Positions 51,622 to 62,117 of a stretch of DNA of 64,000 nucleotides are shown piece by piece. This DNA is from Oryzisolibacter propanilivorax. Its GTDB lineage: Bacteria; Pseudomonadota; Gammaproteobacteria; Burkholderiales; Burkholderiaceae_C. Location: assembly GCF_900103645.1 (NCBI RefSeq), contig NZ_FNHP01000008.1, positions 62,001 to 126,000 on the forward strand. The letters run 5' to 3'. The position numbers and the translations under genes are program-made. Below the pieces are notes generated by a model that saw only the letters and a program-made list of their open reading frames with translations, made no database searches and was not told the origin of the DNA. Numbering within the stretch: the stretch's first letter is position 1; each line of letters starts with the position of its first letter.

Positions 51622-52281
51622 TCACAGCACTCCCATCAGATAGACGAAGGTGAACACGCCGACCCAGACTACGTCCAGGAAGTGCCAGAACATGGACAGG
51701 CAGTTGATGCGGCGCACGTTGGCGGGGGTGATGCCGTGGCGCTTGATCTGCACCATCAGCGTCACCAGCCAGATGATGCCGAAGGTGACGTGCAGGCCGT
51801 GCGTGCCCACCAGGGTGAAGAACGACGACAGGAAAGCGCTGGTCTGCGGCGTCGCGCCCTCGTGGATCAGGTGCGCGAACTCATACAGCTCCACCGCCAG
51901 GAAGGCCAGGCCCAGCAGGCCGGTGATGGCCAGCCACAGCAGCGTGCCGCCCACGTTTTTCGCCTGCTTTTGCAGCATGGCGAAGCCGAAGGTGATGGAC
52001 GACAGCAGCAGGAAGGCCGTGTTGATGGCCACCAGCTTGAGGTCGAACAGCTCGGCGCCCGTGGGGCCGCCGGCGTACGCCCGGCCCAGCACGCCGTAGG
52101 TGGCGAACAGCGCCGCGAAGATGAGCACGTCGCTCATCAGGTACAGCCAGAAGCCCAGCGAGGTGCCGTTTTCCGGGTGCGGCTCGTGCGCCAGGTGGTA
52201 GGTGCGCTGCGCGGGGGCAGCGCTCGGGGCCTTGGCGGCGGTCGCCGCCGCGCCGGGGTGGGTCAGGGTGATGTCAGACAT
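51622..52281 (-). CDS. cyoC: Cytochrome bo-type ubiquinol oxidase subunit III
   Basis: A 219-residue protein with five membrane helices: [20 protein letters not shown] and [20 protein letters not shown] with the conserved Glu/His of COX3-like subunits. It overlaps cyoB by 8 bp. It contacts subunit I near the proton-uptake side. Confidence 0.93.
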   Translation of the reverse strand: MSDITLTHPGAAATAAKAPSAAPAQRTYHLAHEPHPENGTSLGFWLYLMSDVLIFAALFATYGVLGRAYAGGPTGAELFDLKLVAINTAFLLLSSITFGFAMLQKQAKNVGGTLLWLAITGLLGLAFLAVELYEFAHLIHEGATPQTSAFLSSFFTLVGTHGLHVTFGIIWLVTLMVQIKRHGITPANVRRINCLSMFWHFLDVVWVGVFTFVYLMGVL

Positions 52282-54286
52282 GGGCAGCCTGGGCCAGTTG
52301 CCGGGTGCGCAGCGCTTCTGCGTCGGCCACGTCGGCCGCCGGGATGTAGTAGTCGCGCTGGTAGTTGAAGGTATGCACGATGGTGGCCAGGATGATGGCC
52401 GCCAGCGAGCCGATGGCCAGCGGCCACATGTGCCAGATCATGGCGAAGCCGAACAGCGTGGACAGCATCGCGATCACAAAGCCCGCCGCCGTGTTGGCCG
52501 GCATGTGGATCGGCGCGAAGCCCGACAGCGGACGCTGGTAGCCGTGCTTCTTCATGTCCCACCAGGCATCGATCTCGTAGGCCACCGGCGTGAACGCGAA
52601 GTTGTACTGCGGTGGCGGCGACGAGGTGGCCCACTCCAGCGTGCGCGCGTCCCACGGGTCGCCCGTCAGGTCGCGCAACTCGCTGCGGCGCTGGAAGCTC
52701 ACCGCCAGCTGGATCAGGAAGCAGGCGATGCCGGCAGCGATCAGCACCGCGCCGAAGGCAGCGACCACGAAGAACGGCTGCACCGTCGGGTCCTCGAAGT
52801 GGCTCACGCGACGCGTCACGCCCATCAGGCCCAGGATGTAGGGCGGCAGGAACGCCACCCAAAAGCCGGTGAGCCAGAACCAGAACGAGGCCTTGCCCCA
52901 CGACTCGACCAGGCGGTAGCCGAAGGCCTTCGGGAACCAGTAGTTGATGCCGGCGAACACCGCGAACACCACGCCGCCGATGATCACGTTGTGGAAGTGC
53001 GCCACCAGGAACAGCGAGTTGTGCAGCACGAAGTCCGCCGGCGGCACGGCCAGCAGCACGCCCGTCATGCCGCCGATGGCAAACGTCACCATGAAGCCGA
53101 TGGTCCACATCATGGGCACCGTGAAGCGGATGCGGCCACGGTACATGGTGAACAGCCAGTTGAAGATCTTGGCGCCCGTCGGGATCGAGATGATCATCGT
53201 CGTGATGCCGAAGAAGGTGTTCACCGTTGCGCCCGAGCCCATGGTGAAGAAGTGGTGCAGCCACACCAGATACGACAGGATGGTGATGACCACCGTGGCG
53301 TACACCATCGAGGTGTAGCCGAACAGGCGCTTGCGCGCGAAGGTGGGCACGATCTCCGAGTACACACCAAACGCCGGCAGCACCAGGATGTAGACCTCGG
53401 GGTGGCCCCAGATCCAGATCAGGTTCACGTACAGCATGGAGTTGCCCCCCAGGTCGTTCGTGAAGAAGTGCGTGCCGAGGTAGCGGTCCAGCGTCATCAG
53501 CACCAGCGCGGCGGTGAGGATGGGGAAGGTGGCCACGATCAGCGCGTTGGTGCACAGGGCGGTCCAGGTGAAGATGGGCATCTTCATCAGCTGCATGCCC
53601 GGCGCGCGCATCTTGATGATGGTCACGATCAGGTTGATGCCCGACAGCGTCGTGCCCACCCCCGCGACCTGCAGGCCCCAGATGTAGTAGTCCAGCCCCA
53701 CGCCCGGGTCCTGCGCGCCCAGGTTGGACAGCGCCAGCCAGCCCGAGGTGGAGAACTCGCCCAGGAACAGCGACAGCATGACCAGCACGGCGCCGCCGGT
53801 GGTCATCCAGAAGCTGAAGTTGTTCAGGAACGGGAAGGACACGTCGCGCGCGCCGATCTGCAGCGGCACCAGGTAGTTCATCAACCCGGTGACGAACGGC
53901 ATGGCCACGAAGAAGATCATGATCACGCCGTGGGCGGTGAAGATCTGGTCGTAGTGGTGCGGCGGCAGGTAGCCCAGGTTCTCGCCCACGGCCATGGCCT
54001 GGTGCAGGCGCATCATGATCGCGTCGGCGAAGCCGCGCAGGAACATGACCAGGCCCAGGATCATGTACATGATGCCGATCTTCTTGTGGTCGATGGAGCA
54101 GATCCAGTCGCGCCACAGCGGGCCCCACAGGCGGTATTTGGACAGTGCGGCCAGCACCACCAGGCCACCCAGTACCACGGCGATGAAGGTCCACAGCACG
54201 ATCGGCTCGTGCGCCATGGGAACGGAATCCCAGGTGATGCGCCCCAGCAGCCAGTGGGGCGGCGACGTCATGTGTTCAGGAGACAT
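52274..54286 (-). CDS. cyoB: Cytochrome bo-type ubiquinol oxidase subunit I
   Basis: A 670-residue heme-copper oxidase subunit with about 15 membrane helices. Landmarks are the heme-binding [15 protein letters not shown], the CuB ligand helix [18 protein letters not shown] (His-Pro-Glu-Val-Tyr with the crosslinked Tyr), and the later His pair [11 protein letters not shown]. It reduces O2 to water with quinol electrons and pumps protons. Confidence 0.96.
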   Translation of the reverse strand: MSPEHMTSPPHWLLGRITWDSVPMAHEPIVLWTFIAVVLGGLVVLAALSKYRLWGPLWRDWICSIDHKKIGIMYMILGLVMFLRGFADAIMMRLHQAMAVGENLGYLPPHHYDQIFTAHGVIMIFFVAMPFVTGLMNYLVPLQIGARDVSFPFLNNFSFWMTTGGAVLVMLSLFLGEFSTSGWLALSNLGAQDPGVGLDYYIWGLQVAGVGTTLSGINLIVTIIKMRAPGMQLMKMPIFTWTALCTNALIVATFPILTAALVLMTLDRYLGTHFFTNDLGGNSMLYVNLIWIWGHPEVYILVLPAFGVYSEIVPTFARKRLFGYTSMVYATVVITILSYLVWLHHFFTMGSGATVNTFFGITTMIISIPTGAKIFNWLFTMYRGRIRFTVPMMWTIGFMVTFAIGGMTGVLLAVPPADFVLHNSLFLVAHFHNVIIGGVVFAVFAGINYWFPKAFGYRLVESWGKASFWFWLTGFWVAFLPPYILGLMGVTRRVSHFEDPTVQPFFVVAAFGAVLIAAGIACFLIQLAVSFQRRSELRDLTGDPWDARTLEWATSSPPPQYNFAFTPVAYEIDAWWDMKKHGYQRPLSGFAPIHMPANTAAGFVIAMLSTLFGFAMIWHMWPLAIGSLAAIILATIVHTFNYQRDYYIPAADVADAEALRTRQLAQAAHV

Positions 54287-54333
54287 AGCGAATTCGGCGT
54301 TGTTTCTCGTGGGCTATCGGAGGGGCGGCGGGC

Positions 54334-55284
54334 TCAGTGGCTGCCTGCCTGGGGCGTGACGGCGCGCGCGTCCTTGGCCATTTCGGTCTGGTGCATGCAG
54401 GTATGGCCATCCTCGACGCAGCGGTTGAGCACGCGGTCGTACAGATCGGCCTGGACGCTGGCGAAGCGCTGCACCGGGTCGCGCTCGCTGGGCTTGGCCA
54501 GCTGCAGGTAGCTGGCCTGGTCGAGCGCCTTGCCGTCCGCGCGTGCCTGCTCGACCCAGCGCTGGAAATCGGCTTCGGGCAGTCCATGGAACTTGAACGT
54601 CATACCTGAAAACCCTGGGCCGCTGTAGTGCGAGGCCAGCCCCGGATACACGCCGGCGCGGTTGATGATGGCATTCAGCTCGGTCTGCATGCCGGGCATG
54701 GCGTAGATCATGCCGGCCAGGTCAGGCACGTAGAACGCATTCATGGTCGAGGTGGCGGTGAGCTTGAACAGGATCGGCCGGTCCACCGGCGCCGCCAGCT
54801 CGTTCACCGTGGCGATGCCTTGCTCGGGGTAGACGAACAGCCATTTCCAGTCCATGGCCACCACCTGCACCTCCAGCGGCTTCACGCCTTCGGCCAGCGG
54901 GCGCTGGGCGTCGATGCGGTCCAGCGGCCGGTACGGGTCCAGCTTGTGCGTGCCGATCCAAGTGATGGCACCCAGGGCGATGATGATCATCAGCGGCACC
55001 GTCCAGATCACCAGCTCCAGCACCGTGGAGTGGTGCCAGTCCGGCTCGTATGGCGCCGACTGGTTCGACTGGCGGTACTTCCAGGCGAACACCAGCGTGG
55101 CGATGATGACCGGCACGATGATCAGGAGCATCAGCAGCGTGGCGGTGATGACCAGGTTGCCCTGCTGGGCCGCCACGTCGCCGGCCGGGTTGAGCACGAC
55201 GGCCTTGCTGCAGCCAGCCAGCGCGACGCTGGCAGCGACCGCCGCCAGCCAGGCCGACGCTCGGAAGGGTTGATTTTTCAACAT
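54334..55284 (-). CDS. cyoA: Cytochrome bo-type ubiquinol oxidase subunit II
   Basis: The 316-residue protein starts at the ATG at 55284: a lipoprotein signal with lipobox LAGC, two membrane helices, and a periplasmic cupredoxin-like domain (DWKWLFVYPEQGIATVNEL). No CuA ligands (CxxxC) are present, as expected for a quinol oxidase. The promoter region with an FNR-like site lies upstream. The start 33 bp further upstream is less likely. Confidence 0.94.
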   Translation of the reverse strand: MLKNQPFRASAWLAAVAASVALAGCSKAVVLNPAGDVAAQQGNLVITATLLMLLIIVPVIIATLVFAWKYRQSNQSAPYEPDWHHSTVLELVIWTVPLMIIIALGAITWIGTHKLDPYRPLDRIDAQRPLAEGVKPLEVQVVAMDWKWLFVYPEQGIATVNELAAPVDRPILFKLTATSTMNAFYVPDLAGMIYAMPGMQTELNAIINRAGVYPGLASHYSGPGFSGMTFKFHGLPEADFQRWVEQARADGKALDQASYLQLAKPSERDPVQRFASVQADLYDRVLNRCVEDGHTCMHQTEMAKDARAVTPQAGSH

Positions 55285-55397
55285 GCGAGAAAGTAGGGGA
55301 AAACCGGCACGCGCCAACGGCCCGTGTTGCGGGTAAATGCGGATGGATCGGCAACTCGCAACTGTAATACCGCTAGCGCATGCGCGGGTGGGACATT

Positions 55398-55411
55398 TTG
55401 TCCTGCATCAA
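55398..55411. promoter_or_regulatory. FNR/ANR-box-like site 1 between cyoA and the MFS gene
   Basis: ttgtcctgcatcaa resembles TTGAT-N4-ATCAA (one half perfect, one with two mismatches). It lies 114 bp upstream of the cyoA start, a position suited to oxygen-dependent control of a terminal oxidase. Confidence 0.4.
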
Positions 55412-55536
55412 GAAGTGCCGGTTGTGGCAAGCGGGTCAACACCGGGGTTGAGGCAGCGCAAGACAAATTTACCCGCCGTGTGCGGTGAAAGCTCACTTGT
55501 TGGCCCTGGAGCTTGGGTGTAGAACGTGCGGCAGGC

Positions 55537-55550
55537 TTGAGATGCATCAA
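55537..55550. promoter_or_regulatory. FNR/ANR-box-like site 2 upstream of the MFS gene
   Basis: TTGAG-ATGC-ATCAA matches the FNR/ANR consensus TTGAT-N4-ATCAA with one mismatch, and lies 36 bp upstream of the MFS start. This 302-bp divergent intergenic region contains no gene. Low-oxygen regulation of the transporter or of cyo is inferred. Confidence 0.55.
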
Positions 55551-55586
55551 GCGGTCTGACCACCCTCGTCCAAGGAGTTGCCACAC

Positions 55587-56924
55587 ATGCACAGCAGTTC
55601 AATGGCCATGCCCCTGCATGGCGCCCGGGGCGACGCCTCGCTGGAACACGCCGACACGCACGAGGACGTCACCCCTTCCGAAATCGCCGTGGGCGTGATC
55701 ATCGGGCGGGCATCCGAGTATTTCGATTTCTTCGTCTTCGGCATCGCCTGCGTGCTGGTGTTCCCGCAGCTGATGTTCCCGTTCCTGTCGCCGCTGGCCG
55801 GCACGCTGGCGGCGTTCGGCGTGTTCGCCCTGGCCTTCATCGCGCGACCGTTCGGCACCGCGCTGTTCATGGCGGTGCAGCGCCTCTGGGGACGCGGCAC
55901 CAAGCTGACCCTGGCGCTGTTCCTGCTGGGCAGCAGCACCGTCAGCATGGCGCTGATGCCGGGTTACGAGAGCGCCGGCACGGCCGCCATCGCGGCGCTG
56001 GTGCTGCTGCGCATCGGCCAGGGCGTGGCCACCGGCGGCTCCTGGGACGGCCTGCCGTCGCTGCTGGCCATGGCGGCACCGAAGGAGCGGCGCGGCTGGT
56101 ACGCCATGGTCGGCCAGCTGGGTGCGCCCGCCGGCTTCGTGCTGGCGGCGGCGCTGTTCGCCTACCTGTACAGCCACCTGACGAGCGCAGAGTTCCTGGC
56201 CTGGGGCTGGCGCTATCCGTTCTGCGTGGCGTTCGCCATCAACGTGGTGGCGCTGTTCGCGCGCCTGCGCCTGGTGGTCGGGCAGTCGTATGCCGAGTTG
56301 CTCGAGGAGCGCGAGCTGCAACCCGTGGGCGCGGCGCAGCTGCTGCGCGAGGAGGGCGGCAACGTCTTCCTGGGCGCGTTCGCCGCGCTGGCCAGCTTCG
56401 CCCTGTTCCATGTGGTGACCATCTTCCCACTGTCGTGGATCTCGCTGTATTCCGAGCGCAGCATGACCAGCGTGCTGAACGTGCAGGTGCTGGGTGCGTT
56501 GCTGGCCGGCTGCGCGGTGATGCTGTCCGGCCAACTGGCCGACCGCATCGGCCGGCGCAATCTGCTGGGCGGCATGGCGGTGCTGATCGGGCTGTTCAGC
56601 ATCGCTGCGCCCTGGCTGCTGGACGGCAGCGTGACCGGCGGCAACATCTTCTTGCTGGTGGGCTTCGTGCTGCTGGGCCTGTCGTATGGTCAGGCCTCGG
56701 GCACGGTGACGGCCAACTTTTCGCCGCAGCTGCGCTACACCGGCGCGGCCTTGTCGTCCGACCTGGCGTGGCTGTTCGGCGCTGCCTTTGCGCCGCTGGT
56801 GGCGCTGGGCCTGTCGTCGCGCTTTGGGCTGGTGGGCGTCAGCGCCTATCTGCTCTCGGGCGTGGCGTGCACGCTGCTGGCGCTGCGCATCAACCGCCTG
56901 ATCGAGCAGCAGCAGCGCGCCTGA
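55587..56924 (+). CDS. MFS transporter (MHS-type)
   Basis: A 445-residue transporter with 12 membrane segments. The GRASEYFDFFVFGIACVLVF opening and the GGSWDGLPSLLAM and SWISLYSERS stretches resemble the metabolite:H+ symporter group of the major facilitator family. The substrate is unknown (organic acids are usual). The ATG at 55587 has AAGGAG at 9 bp. Divergent from cyoA with an FNR-like site between. Confidence 0.88.
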   Translation: MHSSSMAMPLHGARGDASLEHADTHEDVTPSEIAVGVIIGRASEYFDFFVFGIACVLVFPQLMFPFLSPLAGTLAAFGVFALAFIARPFGTALFMAVQRLWGRGTKLTLALFLLGSSTVSMALMPGYESAGTAAIAALVLLRIGQGVATGGSWDGLPSLLAMAAPKERRGWYAMVGQLGAPAGFVLAAALFAYLYSHLTSAEFLAWGWRYPFCVAFAINVVALFARLRLVVGQSYAELLEERELQPVGAAQLLREEGGNVFLGAFAALASFALFHVVTIFPLSWISLYSERSMTSVLNVQVLGALLAGCAVMLSGQLADRIGRRNLLGGMAVLIGLFSIAAPWLLDGSVTGGNIFLLVGFVLLGLSYGQASGTVTANFSPQLRYTGAALSSDLAWLFGAAFAPLVALGLSSRFGLVGVSAYLLSGVACTLLALRINRLIEQQQRA

Positions 56925-56965
56925 GCACATTGCGCCGGCAACATGCCCGCGCAATGTGGACGTTT

Positions 56966-57018
56966 TTGGCTGCCGGCCCTTGCACAGCAAGCGCCGGCAG
57001 CTATTTTTTTGCTAGCTG
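56966..57018. repeat. Host interspersed repeat, copy C
   Basis: gctgccggcccttg...caagcgccggcagcta is an inverted repeat followed by a T-run; it shares the agctat/tttt ends with the other copies. It lies between the convergent MFS and tolA genes and could also act as a terminator. Confidence 0.55.
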
Positions 57019-57036
57019 CAGGCCCGCCGTGCGTCC

Positions 57037-58134
57037 TCAGTCCTTGGGCCGGAAGCCAATGACCAGCGACGGCGGCACGCGTCCGTCCACGTCGCGCGGC
57101 AGGGTTTCGGTCTTGTGCAGGGCGCGCACCACGGCCTCGTCCCAGGACTTATTGCCGCTGGACTGCACCACGCGCACGCTGGTGATGGTGCCGTCCGGCG
57201 CCGCACGCACCTCCACCTCGGCGCGCGGGTTGCCCGAGACGGCATCCGGGTAGACGATGTTGGGCCGCACCTTGGCCGCCACCTTGCCGCCGTAGCCGGC
57301 GGAGATGCCGCTGCCGCCCGCGCCCTTGGACGCGCCGCCCGGGCCGCTGTTGCGCTGTGCGCTGCCGCTGGCGCTGTCGTCACCGGTGGCGCCAGCCAGG
57401 CCGGCGATGCGGCGCAGCTGCTCCTTGCGCAGCTCCTCGGCGCGTTTTTCCTCGGCTTCGGCGCGGCGCTTGTCCTCGGCGGCCTTTTTCTTCTTCTGCT
57501 CTTCGGCGCGCGCTTGCTTCTCGCGCTCCGCCTTCTCGGCTTTTTCACGCTCGGCCTTCTCGCGTTCGGCTTTTTCGGCCTTCTCGCGCTGCGCTTTTTC
57601 CTTCTCGGCCTTCTCGCGCTGCGCCTTGTCGCGCTCGGCTTTTTCACGCTCGGCCTTTTGCTGTGCCTGGCGCTCTTTCTTTTCCTGCTCCAGGCGCTCG
57701 CGGCGCTCTTCTTCCTTGCGCTCGCGCTCGCGCTTGTCGCGCTCCTGCTGTTGCTGGCGTTTCTTGTCTTCTTCCAGGCGCTTTTTCTTCTCGCGCTCCA
57801 GGGCAATGTCGGCCTCGCGCGTGTCGGGCACGGCAGCCTTGGGTGGTGGCGCAGGGGGCGGCGGAGGCGGCGCCGGGCGCGGCGCGGGGGCCGGTGCCGG
57901 CCGCGGCGCAGGCGGCGGGGGTGTCGGGTCGCTGGCGCGCGGCGCGGCCTGTTGCGGCACGGCCGACCACAGCTCTGCCTGCACGGCCGGCGCATCGTCG
58001 CTGGCCTTCCAGTGCACGCCCCAGGTCAATGCGCCGATCAGCACCAGGTGCGCCAGCACCGCCAGCGCGACGGCGCGCGAGCGCCCGGGCGGGCGCGGAG
58101 GGGCAAACTGGTCGCGTTCACTGGCGGGGGACAT
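57037..58134 (-). CDS. tolA: TolA-like cell-envelope protein
   Basis: The protein has 365 residues from the ATG at 58134. An N-terminal anchor helix (about residues 20-42) leads into a Pro-rich spacer and a long Lys/Glu/Ala coiled coil with [10 protein letters not shown]-type repeats (about 110-240), then a TonB/TolA C-terminal domain ([20 protein letters not shown]). TolA links the TolQR motor to TolB-Pal. tolB and pal do not follow; an unrelated MFS gene is convergent instead. Confidence 0.88.
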   Translation of the reverse strand: MSPASERDQFAPPRPPGRSRAVALAVLAHLVLIGALTWGVHWKASDDAPAVQAELWSAVPQQAAPRASDPTPPPPAPRPAPAPAPRPAPPPPPPAPPPKAAVPDTREADIALEREKKKRLEEDKKRQQQQERDKRERERKEEERRERLEQEKKERQAQQKAEREKAERDKAQREKAEKEKAQREKAEKAEREKAEREKAEKAEREKQARAEEQKKKKAAEDKRRAEAEEKRAEELRKEQLRRIAGLAGATGDDSASGSAQRNSGPGGASKGAGGSGISAGYGGKVAAKVRPNIVYPDAVSGNPRAEVEVRAAPDGTITSVRVVQSSGNKSWDEAVVRALHKTETLPRDVDGRVPPSLVIGFRPKD

Positions 58135-58214
58135 GCGGCGCAAGGACTCCTGAAGAACGCCGGCGGCGCGGCGTGGGACAAAGGAACGGGGAGGGGGCGA
58201 AGGGCGCGGCGGCT

Positions 58215-58637
58215 TCAGCCGCCGCTCTTGACGGCCAGCGCCACGCGTTGCACGCCGGCGCGCTGCAGCGCCGCCATGGCCTGCATCACGGCGTCATAGG
58301 ACACGCCCTTGTCGGCGCTGATCAGCACCGGCGTGTCCTCGGGCTGGTCCTTGAGCCAGGCGCTGGCGGTCTGCCCCAGGTTCTGCAGCGCCACCGGGCG
58401 CTCGTTGCCGTCGGTCTTGAAGCGCAGGCTGCCGTCGTGCTCGACGATCACGTCGGCGCGCGTCTTGGGCACCTTGGCGCCCTTGCCAACGGACGGTACG
58501 TTGACCGAGCTGGGCGTGAGCATCGGCGCAGTCACCATGAAGATGATGAGCAGCACCAGCATCACGTCGATGAACGGCACCATGTTGATTTCGTTCATGG
58601 AGCGGCGGCGGCTGCCGCGCGAGGCGAGGGCGGGCAT
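58215..58637 (-). CDS. tolR: TolR
   Basis: A 140-residue protein with one N-terminal helix carrying the essential Asp ([18 protein letters not shown]) and a periplasmic C-terminal domain. With TolQ it forms the proton channel that powers TolA. The TolA/TolQ/YbgC context distinguishes it from ExbD at 1.9 kb. Confidence 0.92.
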   Translation of the reverse strand: MPALASRGSRRRSMNEINMVPFIDVMLVLLIIFMVTAPMLTPSSVNVPSVGKGAKVPKTRADVIVEHDGSLRFKTDGNERPVALQNLGQTASAWLKDQPEDTPVLISADKGVSYDAVMQAMAALQRAGVQRVALAVKSGG

Positions 58638-58673
58638 GCGGAAACAGGTCCTTGGAAGCGGGTGGCGGGTCGG

Positions 58674-59371
<698 letters not shown>

Positions 59372-59375
<4 letters not shown>

Positions 59376-59800
59376 GGAGATGGAAGCAGTCGTTGCAAAA
59401 CGGCAGGGGGAATGCGCGCGGGGCGCAGCGTGGCGGCATCCACCCAGCCGATGCGGATGGTGCCCTCGCACAGCAGGGTGTCGGGTGCGCCGCCGGCGGC
59501 GCCCGGTCTCAGGGCCTGCTGCGCGATTGTCAGCGATGCCCGGCCGCTCTCCAGCGCTCGCGCCGTAACAATCAGTTCATCGTCCAGCCGCGCCGGCGCC
59601 AGGTAGCGCAGCTGCACGTCGGTGACGACGAACATGCCGCCGGCGCTCTCGCGCAGCGCCTGCTGGCCCAGGCCCAGCGAACGCAGCCACTCGGTGCGCG
59701 CACGCTCGAAGAATTTCAGGTAGTTGGCATAGAACACGATGCCCCCGGCGTCCGTGTCCTCCCAGTAGATGCGGACCGGCCAGGTGAATGCCATCGCCAT
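59372..59800 (-). CDS. ybgC: YbgC acyl-CoA thioesterase
   Basis: A 142-residue hot-dog-fold protein with the catalytic [20 protein letters not shown] motif (Asp/Tyr) at the N-terminus. It is the usual first gene of tol-pal operons and hydrolyses short acyl-CoA. Coupled to tolQ; the preceding aminotransferase gene ends 3 bp upstream. An ATG two codons in is possible. Confidence 0.92.
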
Positions 59801-59803
59801 GCG

Positions 59804-60988
59804 TCAGCCGAGCAGCGCGCGCAGGCGGGCCACGGCCTCCTGCAGCTGCGCCATCGAGTTGGCGGTGGAAAAGCGCACGAAGCGCTGCGTGTCGGCGCTG
59901 CCGAAGTCGCGCCCCGGCGTGATGGCCAGGTGCGCGCGGCGCAGCAGCTCGAAGGCAAAGTCCCAGCTGCCCTGCACGCCCAGCTTGTGCGCCGCCTGCG
60001 TGCAGTCGGCCCAGGCATAGAAGGCGCCGTCCGGCGCCACCGGCACCGGCAGGCCCAGCGCCTCAAGCGCCGGGATGAAGAAGTCGCGCCGCGCGCGGAA
60101 CTCGGCGCGGCGGCGCTCGTACTCGGCGATGCTTTCGGGCTCGAAGCAGGCCAGCGCTGCGTGCTGCGAAATGGTCGAGGCGCAGATGAACAGGTGCTGC
60201 GCGAGCTTTTCGACCACCGGCACCATCGCCTCGGGCACCACCATCCAGCCTAGGCGCCAGCCGGTCATGTTGAAGTACTTGCTGAAGCTGTTGATGCTGA
60301 CGATGTCCTCGCCAATGGCCAGCGCCGACTGGCCGAAAGCGTCGTCGTGGGACAGGCCCAGGTAGATCTCGTCGATCAGCGTGACGCCGCCGCGTGCGCG
60401 CACCACCTCGTGGATGCGGCGCAGCTCACCGGGCGCGATCGACGTGCCGGTAGGGTTGGAGGGCGACGCCAGCAGCACGCCGCGCGTTTTGGGCCCCCAG
60501 GCGGCCTCGACCTTGGCGGCGCTGAGCTGGAAGCGTTCCTCGGCCGTGGTCGGGAGCAGCACCGCTCGGCCTTCCGCGGCGCTGACGAAATGCCGGTTGC
60601 ACGGGTAGCTGGGGTCGGGCATCAGCACCTCGTCGCCGGCCTCGATCAGCGCCAGGCAAGCGAGTTGCAGCGCCGCCGACGCGCCCGCGGTGACGACGAT
60701 GCGCCGCGCCGGAACCTGGAGGCCGAAGCGCTCGGCATACCAGCCGCTGATGCGTTCGCGCAGCGCATCCAGCCCCAGCGCGTTGGTGTATTGCGTGCTG
60801 CCGGCGCGCAGGGCGCGTTCCGCCGCTTCCTGGACTGCCGGCGGGGCGGTGAAGTCCGGCTCGCCGATGTTCAGGAAGATCATCGGCTCGCGCGTCGCAG
60901 CGACCTCGCGCGCCATCTGCTGGGCGGCCTTGGCCACCTCCATCACATAGAACGGTTCGATGCGCTCGGCGCGGCTGGAAAACTTCAT
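59804..60988 (-). CDS. PLP-dependent class I/II aminotransferase
   Basis: The protein has 394 residues from the ATG at 60988. Fold-type I landmarks are LNIGEPDFTAPP, TAGASAALQLAC, ASPSNPTG, LIDEIYLGLS and the PLP lysine in INSFSKYFNMTGWRLGW (Lys237). The substrate, probably an amino acid with a 2-oxo acid acceptor, cannot be told from sequence. It lies between ybgC and nusB and is separated from nusB by a terminator. Confidence 0.92.
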   Translation of the reverse strand: MKFSSRAERIEPFYVMEVAKAAQQMAREVAATREPMIFLNIGEPDFTAPPAVQEAAERALRAGSTQYTNALGLDALRERISGWYAERFGLQVPARRIVVTAGASAALQLACLALIEAGDEVLMPDPSYPCNRHFVSAAEGRAVLLPTTAEERFQLSAAKVEAAWGPKTRGVLLASPSNPTGTSIAPGELRRIHEVVRARGGVTLIDEIYLGLSHDDAFGQSALAIGEDIVSINSFSKYFNMTGWRLGWMVVPEAMVPVVEKLAQHLFICASTISQHAALACFEPESIAEYERRRAEFRARRDFFIPALEALGLPVPVAPDGAFYAWADCTQAAHKLGVQGSWDFAFELLRRAHLAITPGRDFGSADTQRFVRFSTANSMAQLQEAVARLRALLG

Positions 60989-61023
60989 GGACAGGGATCC
61001 GCCCTCGGAAAAAACCAAACAGT

Positions 61024-61052
61024 AAAAACCCGCGCCGTGTGTGCGGCGCGGG
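61024..61052 (-). terminator. Terminator of the rib-nusB operon
   Basis: A 9-bp GC stem (61029-61037 with 61044-61052) around a 6-base loop is followed on the minus strand by TTTTT, 13 bp after the nusB stop. Confidence 0.8.
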
Positions 61053-61064
61053 CCGCGGCGCGGC

Positions 61065-61610
61065 TCAGGCCGGCTGTGCGCCGGGCGCGCCGCCCTTGTC
61101 GGCCGCCACCTCGGCGGCGCGCAGCTGCGGCGCCAGCGCGCCCAGCACGCCATTGACCCACTTGTGGCCGTCCGTGCCGCCAAATTCCTTGGCCAGTTCG
61201 ATGCACTCGTTTATGACCACGCGCCACGGCACGTCCAGGCAGTGCTGGAACTCATAGGCGCCGATCCACATCACGGCGTGCTCGATCGGCGAGACCTCGG
61301 CCCAGCTGCGGTCCAGATGCGGCTCGATCAGCGCGTCCAGCTGCTGCGCGCCTTCGGTGCAGCCGTGCAGGAGCGCGTCGTAGTGCGCCGAGTCGGCCTT
61401 GTGGAAGCCCGACAGGTCGCGCGTGAAGGTGTCGATGGCGGCGGCGTCGTTGCCGCCCACCAGGTACTGGTACAGCGCCTGCAGCGCGAACTCGCGCGCG
61501 CGGCTGCGGCCCGACTTGGACGCGGCCTTGCGCGCGCCGGTGCTGGTGGTGCCGGTGCGCGACTGGCGCGGGGGGCGGCGGTGCTGCGGGGTGCCGGCGT
61601 CGCCCGTCAT
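61065..61610 (-). CDS. nusB: Transcription antitermination factor NusB
   Basis: A 181-residue protein with a disordered basic N-terminus and the all-helical NusB fold ([18 protein letters not shown] near residue 35, [15 protein letters not shown] near 106, [20 protein letters not shown]). It acts with NusE on boxA RNA in rRNA antitermination. The start overlaps the ribH stop by 4 bp, the classic ribH-nusB pair. Confidence 0.94.
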   Translation of the reverse strand: MTGDAGTPQHRRPPRQSRTGTTSTGARKAASKSGRSRAREFALQALYQYLVGGNDAAAIDTFTRDLSGFHKADSAHYDALLHGCTEGAQQLDALIEPHLDRSWAEVSPIEHAVMWIGAYEFQHCLDVPWRVVINECIELAKEFGGTDGHKWVNGVLGALAPQLRAAEVAADKGGAPGAQPA

Positions 61611-62095
61611 GCCAGGCCCTTCAGCAGCTGCACCATCTCCACGGCCACGCGCGCCGCGTCCACGCCCTTATCGGTCTGGCGGGCGATGGCCTGCTCCATG
61701 TTTTCCGTCGTCAGGATGGCGTTGGCGATCGGCACGTGGTAGTCCAGGCCGACGCGCGTCACGCCGGCGCCGGACTCGTTGGCCACCAGCTCGAAGTGGT
61801 AGGTCTCGCCGCGGATGATGCACCCCAGGGCGATCAGCGCGTCGAACGGCTCCTCGCCGCTGTCGTCGTCCTCGCCGCGCTGCGCCAGCTGCTGCAGCGC
61901 CAGCGGCACCTCCAGCGCACCGGGCACCGACACCTGCAGGATGTCGTCCTCGCGGACCCCTAAGCGCAGCAGCTCGGCGCGGCAGGCGCCGGCCAGGGTG
62001 TTGGTGATGCTTTCGTTGAAGCGCGCCTGGACGATGCCAATGCGCAGGCCGCGGCCGTCCAGCGCGGGGGCGCTGCCTTTTTCTGCGTCGAACAT
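61607..62095 (-). CDS. ribH: 6,7-dimethyl-8-ribityllumazine synthase
   Basis: A 162-residue enzyme with the conserved [12 protein letters not shown] and [14 protein letters not shown] segments, the catalytic [14 protein letters not shown] and [14 protein letters not shown]. It condenses the ribitylamino-uracil and the dihydroxybutanone phosphate made by the neighbouring RibBA, the penultimate riboflavin step. Forms icosahedral or decameric shells. Confidence 0.95.
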   Translation of the reverse strand: MFDAEKGSAPALDGRGLRIGIVQARFNESITNTLAGACRAELLRLGVREDDILQVSVPGALEVPLALQQLAQRGEDDDSGEEPFDALIALGCIIRGETYHFELVANESGAGVTRVGLDYHVPIANAILTTENMEQAIARQTDKGVDAARVAVEMVQLLKGLA

Positions 62096-62117
62096 AGGTA
62101 GGTAAGGGGTGTCGGGG

